From positions 248,001 through 312,000 of the forward strand of contig NZ_VUKA01000003.1 in the NCBI RefSeq assembly GCF_008386565.1: a stretch of DNA of 64,000 nucleotides, in the 5' to 3' direction. The notes beneath the pieces are model-generated. The model had not been told where the DNA came from, did no database searches, and saw only the letters and a list, made by a program, of their open reading frames with translations. The position numbers and the translations under genes are program-made. The DNA is from Teichococcus oryzae (lineage in GTDB: Bacteria > Pseudomonadota > Alphaproteobacteria > Acetobacterales > Acetobacteraceae). Of this stretch, positions 61,115 to 64,000 are shown piece after piece. Position 1 is the stretch's first letter, and the number at the start of each line of letters is the position of its first letter.

Positions 61115-61788
61115 GCCTCGACGACCACGCCGCCATTGCCGGGCAGAGCACGGCCCGGCTTCTGCTGGAAGCGGGCGCCATCCGGGTCAGCGCGGCGCAG
61201 CCCTTCTTCCTGGCGGCCGGATGGGCCAGCCCGGTTTACGTCGATTGCCGCCTGCTGATCGGCGAGCCGCGCTGGCGGCGCAAGGTGACGGACCTCGCCG
61301 TCGCCGCGCTGCGCCGCTCCCCCTCCACCCAGTTCAGCATCGTGGCCGGGGCCGAGACGGCGGGCATCCCCTGGGCGGGCTTCATCGCCGACAGGCTCGG
61401 CCTGCCGCTGCGCTACGTTCGCAAGCGGCCGCTCGGCATCGGCCGCAACGCCCAGGTCGAGGGTGGCGAGGTGGAAGGCCACAACGTCCTGCTCGTCGAT
61501 GACCTGATCACGGATGGCGGCAGCAAGGCGTCCTTCGCCCAGGGGCTGCGGCAGGCGGGGGGCGTGGTGACGGACGCCTTCACCATCTTCCACCACGCGG
61601 TGTTCCCGGGCAGCCAGGAGCGGCTGGCGGCCCTGGGCCTGCGGCTGCACAGCCTGGCCGGCTGGCGGGACCTGCTGCGGATGGAGCCGATGGAAGGCCT
61701 CGACAAGGCGCAGCGCCGGGTCCTGGAGCTTTTCCTGTCCGATCCCGTGAGCTGGTCGGAACGGCATGGCGGCCGGGGGGCGGGCTGA
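61111..61788 (+). CDS. pyrE: orotate phosphoribosyltransferase (PyrE-like)
   Basis: This 225-residue enzyme joins orotate and PRPP to OMP. The PRPP motif is VLLVDDLITDGGSKASF. The substrate loop is YVRKRPLGIGRNAQVEGG, and the N-terminal GWASPVYVDCRLLIGEPRWRR is typical of the alphaproteobacterial type. It is translationally coupled to a carbamoyl-amide hydrolase and follows an AAHS-like importer. That is unusual for a housekeeping pyrE and points to salvage of an imported orotate-like acid. It could still be the genome's only pyrE. Confidence 0.92.
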   Translation: MSLDDHAAIAGQSTARLLLEAGAIRVSAAQPFFLAAGWASPVYVDCRLLIGEPRWRRKVTDLAVAALRRSPSTQFSIVAGAETAGIPWAGFIADRLGLPLRYVRKRPLGIGRNAQVEGGEVEGHNVLLVDDLITDGGSKASFAQGLRQAGGVVTDAFTIFHHAVFPGSQERLAALGLRLHSLAGWRDLLRMEPMEGLDKAQRRVLELFLSDPVSWSERHGGRGAG

Positions 61789-61821
61789 GTCCGGCACGCC
61801 GCCGCCCCAGCCGGGGGCAGC

Positions 61822-62718
61822 TCACCCATCCCTGCGACGCAGTTGCTGCTCGCGCAGGAAGATGAAAAGGCCCGCGCCAATGATGATGACGGCCCCGGCC
61901 ATGGTGAGTGGCCCGATCACCTCGTCGAAGAACAGGTAGCCGAAGATCATGCCCCACAGGATCAGCGTGTACTGATAGGGCACGACCACGGAAGCCGGCG
62001 CGATCCGCAGGGAATGGTTCACGCAAAGATTGCCGCAAAGCGAGCCGATGCCGAGGAACAGCATCAGCAGGAGGTCCAGCGCCCCCGGCGGCGTCCAGCC
62101 CTGGAACAACACCAGCGTGCCGCCGAAAAGCAGGGCGGCCAGAAGCTGCGCCGTCATCAGCACCGTCCCGGAGGTGCCGGCCAGCCTGCGCGTGGCGATC
62201 ATGAAGCAGGCATAGCTGAAGCTGCCCGCGAGGGCGCAGGCCGCGCCCAGCGACAGGGAACCGGGCGAGGGATGCAGCGCCAGGACCACGCCGGCGAAGC
62301 CCACCGCCACCGCCGTCCAGCGGCGCCAGCCCACCCGTTCCCCGAGCAGAAAGGGGGACAGCGCGGTCACGTAGATCGGCGCGGCCATGTAGTAGGTCAT
62401 GACTTCCGCCAGCGGCAGTTCCACCAGGGCCCAGAAGAAAAGCGAGGTCTCGAGCGTCGAGAAGATGATGCGCAGGAATTGCAGGTCCCGGCGCGGTGCC
62501 TGCAGAAAGGCGTAAGGGCCGGCGCGCCGGATGAACGGCGCCATGACGCAAAGCCCGGAAATGCTGCGCACCAGCAGCAACTGGCCCACCGTATAGGCGC
62601 CAACCAGCCATTTTCCGAGCGTGTCGTTGACGGCGAAAAGCAGCACACCCAGCAACATCATGGCGATGCCGCCGCTGGTGCCTGCCGGCAGGGCCCACAG
62701 GCGCAGGAATGCGGACAC
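61822..62718 (-). CDS. EamA/DMT-superfamily transporter
   Basis: This 298-residue inner-membrane protein has ten predicted helices in two EamA halves. The first half holds NDTLGKWLVGAYTVGQLLLVRSI and YYMAAPIYVTALSPFLLGERVG, the second LCVNHSLRIAPASVVVPYQY and FGYLFFDEVIGPLTMAGAVI. Such proteins export or import small metabolites; the substrate is unknown. It converges with pyrE and is probably monocistronic. The last residues are a basic, Arg/Gln-rich tail. Confidence 0.93.
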   Translation of the reverse strand: MSAFLRLWALPAGTSGGIAMMLLGVLLFAVNDTLGKWLVGAYTVGQLLLVRSISGLCVMAPFIRRAGPYAFLQAPRRDLQFLRIIFSTLETSLFFWALVELPLAEVMTYYMAAPIYVTALSPFLLGERVGWRRWTAVAVGFAGVVLALHPSPGSLSLGAACALAGSFSYACFMIATRRLAGTSGTVLMTAQLLAALLFGGTLVLFQGWTPPGALDLLLMLFLGIGSLCGNLCVNHSLRIAPASVVVPYQYTLILWGMIFGYLFFDEVIGPLTMAGAVIIIGAGLFIFLREQQLRRRDG

Positions 62719-62883
62719 GAGACTATTCCACCCTTCGCGGCCCTTCTTGCCCGGAATGGAGGGAGCCGCCCCGCAGCACTAGCCAGATGGCAGTGCGCTG
62801 CAAAGCCCAGGCCGGCGCGGGTCAGCCCCGATCCTCCCGCCTTTAGGGGCGAGCCATGGGGCTGGCGCCTGCCGGACCCTTGC

Positions 62884-63270
62884 TCAGGGCTGTTCCCGCG
62901 GGTCGCGGGCAGGGCGCGGGCCGCCGGGGCGGGTGGCAATGAAAACGCCGGAGCCAAGGAGGCAAAGCGTCACCCCGGCCAGCACCAGGGAATTGTTCAA
63001 CAGAAAGACCAGGGACACCCAGCTCGCCAGCAGGAGCAGCAGGGCACGGATCTTGGCGGCACGCGAAATCTCGCCCCGTTCCTGCCAGGCGCGCAGGGGC
63101 GGGCCGAGGCGGCGGCTCCGCAGCAATCGCTCCGCCAGGGCGGGCGAGGCGCGGGTGAAGGCCCAGAAGGCCAGCAGCAGAAAAGGCGTGGTCGGCAGCA
63201 ATGGCAGCACGACGCCAAGCGCGGCCACCCCCAGGCTGACATAGCCGATGGCCAGCAGCACCAGTCTCAT
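62884..63270 (-). CDS. DUF454 (YbaN-family) small membrane protein
   Basis: This 128-residue protein has the YbaN pattern: MRLVLLAIGYVSLGVAALGV, then LPLLPTTPFLLLAFWAFTRASP, LRAWQERGEISRAAKIRAL, and two more helices. The chosen ATG at 63270 is the family start, with GGCGGGGGC before it; the longer reading adds 16 Gly/Met-rich residues. The function of DUF454 proteins is unknown. It lies 165 bases upstream of the EamA transporter on the same strand. Confidence 0.88.
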   Translation of the reverse strand: MRLVLLAIGYVSLGVAALGVVLPLLPTTPFLLLAFWAFTRASPALAERLLRSRRLGPPLRAWQERGEISRAAKIRALLLLLASWVSLVFLLNNSLVLAGVTLCLLGSGVFIATRPGGPRPARDPREQP

Positions 63271-63677
63271 GCCCCCGCCATTGCCCGCTTCCCTCTCCAT
63301 CCCCCTGCCCGCCCCCATGATCGGTCAGCCATGTTCCGCACCCGCCACAAGGCGGAGGCGGGCCGGCCCATGCGTTCCGGGAACCGGCAGGACGGCGGTC
63401 ATGAACAGCGCCGCCGCCGGGAATGCCGGCGGCGGGCGGCCGGGGCAATCCATCCGCCGATCGCCCCGCAGTTCGGGGAAGATCCGTTGCCCATTCCAGC
63501 CTCCGATCCTGATGGGGTGGCCGGCGGAACCGGCGCGGGGTTCCAGCCCATCTGCTCCGTCATGCCGCCTGCCCCGCCACCGGACGGCACGGGCATCCGG
63601 CCGGCCTGATGAAGGGCCGTTCCTGAAAAGACCATGCGGGCCGCCGGAGTTGCGGCCATGATCGCGCCGCCGCCGGG
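63271..63677. other. intergenic region, no gene supported
   Basis: This 407-base gap follows the cut monooxygenase (stop at 63678, minus strand) and precedes the DUF454 gene. It holds copy 3 of the GGCGGAGGCGGGCC motif at 63351-63364, with CCCGCC just before it that could pair into a hairpin. Short open frames here are low-complexity and have no recognisable protein. No promoter boxes stand out. Confidence 0.5.
63351..63364 (+). repeat. intergenic repeat motif, copy 3
   Basis: GGCGGAGGCGGGCC matches the first 14 bases of the copies at 47598 and 58241. CCCGCC at 63341-63346 can pair with GGCGGG at 63357-63362. This copy lies upstream of the DUF454 gene rather than after a gene on the same strand. 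Confidence 0.5.
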
Positions 63678-64000
63678 CTAATGCCGCCCCTGGTTCAGGA
63701 CCCGGCTGAGATGTTGCGCCAAGCCATCTTCCCGCCAGCACCGGCCACGCCAGCCCAGATGGCCATCCGGCCGCACCAGGAAGCTGCGCGCCGTGCCGCC
63801 ATAGGCCCCGGCGAAGCGGCCCTCCGCATCATGCAGCACGGCGAGGCCGGGATGCTCGCCGGCACCGGCCAGGGCCGTCACCGCCGCCACGCGGAGGCGC
63901 GGGCCGAAGCGGGCCTGAGCGTCCAGCGCGAAGGCGGACAAGCCGGGGAATGACGCGGCGGCATCCGCATCGGGGCAATATGCCAGCAGCACATGCGCGG
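63678..64000 (-). CDS. FAD-dependent aromatic monooxygenase, C-terminal domain (5' end outside window)
   Basis: Only about 107 C-terminal residues are visible; the gene continues past the right edge. The part seen is the thioredoxin-like C-terminal domain of phenol/3-hydroxyphenylpropionate-type flavin monooxygenases: HPGLAVLHDAEGRFAGAYGG and SFLVRPDGHLGWRGRCW, the VRPDGxxGWR signature of the PheA/TfdB/MhpA group. It ends with LAQHLSRVLNQGRH. The FAD-binding part and the true start cannot be seen. It may work with the AAHS-type importer at 58.5 kb, but a link is not shown. Confidence 0.8.
   Translation of the reverse strand, partial: AHVLLAYCPDADAAASFPGLSAFALDAQARFGPRLRVAAVTALAGAGEHPGLAVLHDAEGRFAGAYGGTARSFLVRPDGHLGWRGRCWREDGLAQHLSRVLNQGRH

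Noticed and set aside
61843..63609. A 588-codon plus-strand frame opposite the EamA and DUF454 genes
   Set aside because: It crosses two good genes and gaps; the translation is Gln/His/Arg-rich repeats of antisense type.
63399..63659. A short minus-strand frame just after the monooxygenase
   Set aside because: It has a Pro/Gly/Arg-rich translation without signal, domain or ribosome-binding site; left as intergenic.

Overview
The window is a high-GC, densely packed chromosomal segment. It looks like an aerobic alphaproteobacterium of the Acetobacteraceae, and a Roseomonas-like soil or water organism fits best. This placement is an inference from gene content: a pqqABCDE operon, two complete tripartite tricarboxylate transporters (TTT) plus two orphan Bug-type binding proteins, a Ugp-type ABC importer, a class I PHA synthase, a soluble PQQ-type sugar dehydrogenase, and many FCD-type GntR regulators. 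I saw no rRNA, tRNA, CRISPR array, transposase or phage gene. Both edges cut genes: a substrate-binding protein on the left and the C-terminus of a flavin monooxygenase on the right.

Region by region. 1-4.1 kb: a partial ABC binding protein and an orphan multi-PAS hybrid histidine kinase. 4.4-9.4 kb: a gntR-tctC-tctB-tctA operon divergent from a class III CoA-transferase, with a perfect palindromic operator candidate between them; this reads as uptake and CoA activation of a carboxylic acid. 9.5-15.8 kb: a second GntR divergent from pdxA2-tctCBA and a SAF-domain dehydrogenase, again with a palindrome in the divergent gap. This is the best candidate for an undescribed catabolic pathway. 15.9-19.2 kb: pqqA, an intrinsic terminator/attenuator, then pqqBCDE chained by overlapping start/stop codons. 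19.2-25.2 kb: an SPL-like radical SAM protein, an MpaB-like protein, a helicase, an unrecognised 155-residue protein, an XRE-type regulator and a VOC protein. 25.3-29.9 kb: an M3 peptidase and a YdeP-type molybdoenzyme.

30.0-34.3 kb: a ugpBAEC-type importer, facing a GabT-type aminotransferase. 35.6-36.1 kb: a gap with strong palindromes. 36.1-39.1 kb: an orphan Bug protein, a LysR regulator and an Ldh-type dehydrogenase. 39.3-44.5 kb: a parallel beta-helix lipoprotein, a 2-hydroxyacid dehydrogenase, a diheme cytochrome c overlapped with a PQQ-type sugar dehydrogenase, and a GAF protein overlapped with another Bug protein. 45.8-47.6 kb: a gamma-glutamyltransferase-like enzyme. 47.7-55.5 kb: an Fbp-type ABC importer with two tandem binding proteins and an enoyl-CoA hydratase, divergent from gntR and a TIM-barrel isomerase. 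55.5-57.6 kb: phaC. 57.9-64 kb: a small lipoprotein, an AAHS-like MFS transporter, a hydantoinase/carbamoylase-family amidohydrolase overlapping a pyrE-like gene, an EamA transporter, a DUF454 protein and the cut monooxygenase.

The overall theme is scavenging of organic acids, polyols and ureido compounds. Three loci share one layout, in which a GntR regulator is transcribed away from the enzyme or transporter genes it probably controls. PQQ made by the pqq operon plausibly serves the sugar dehydrogenase about 25 kb away, whose electrons would pass to the overlapping diheme cytochrome.
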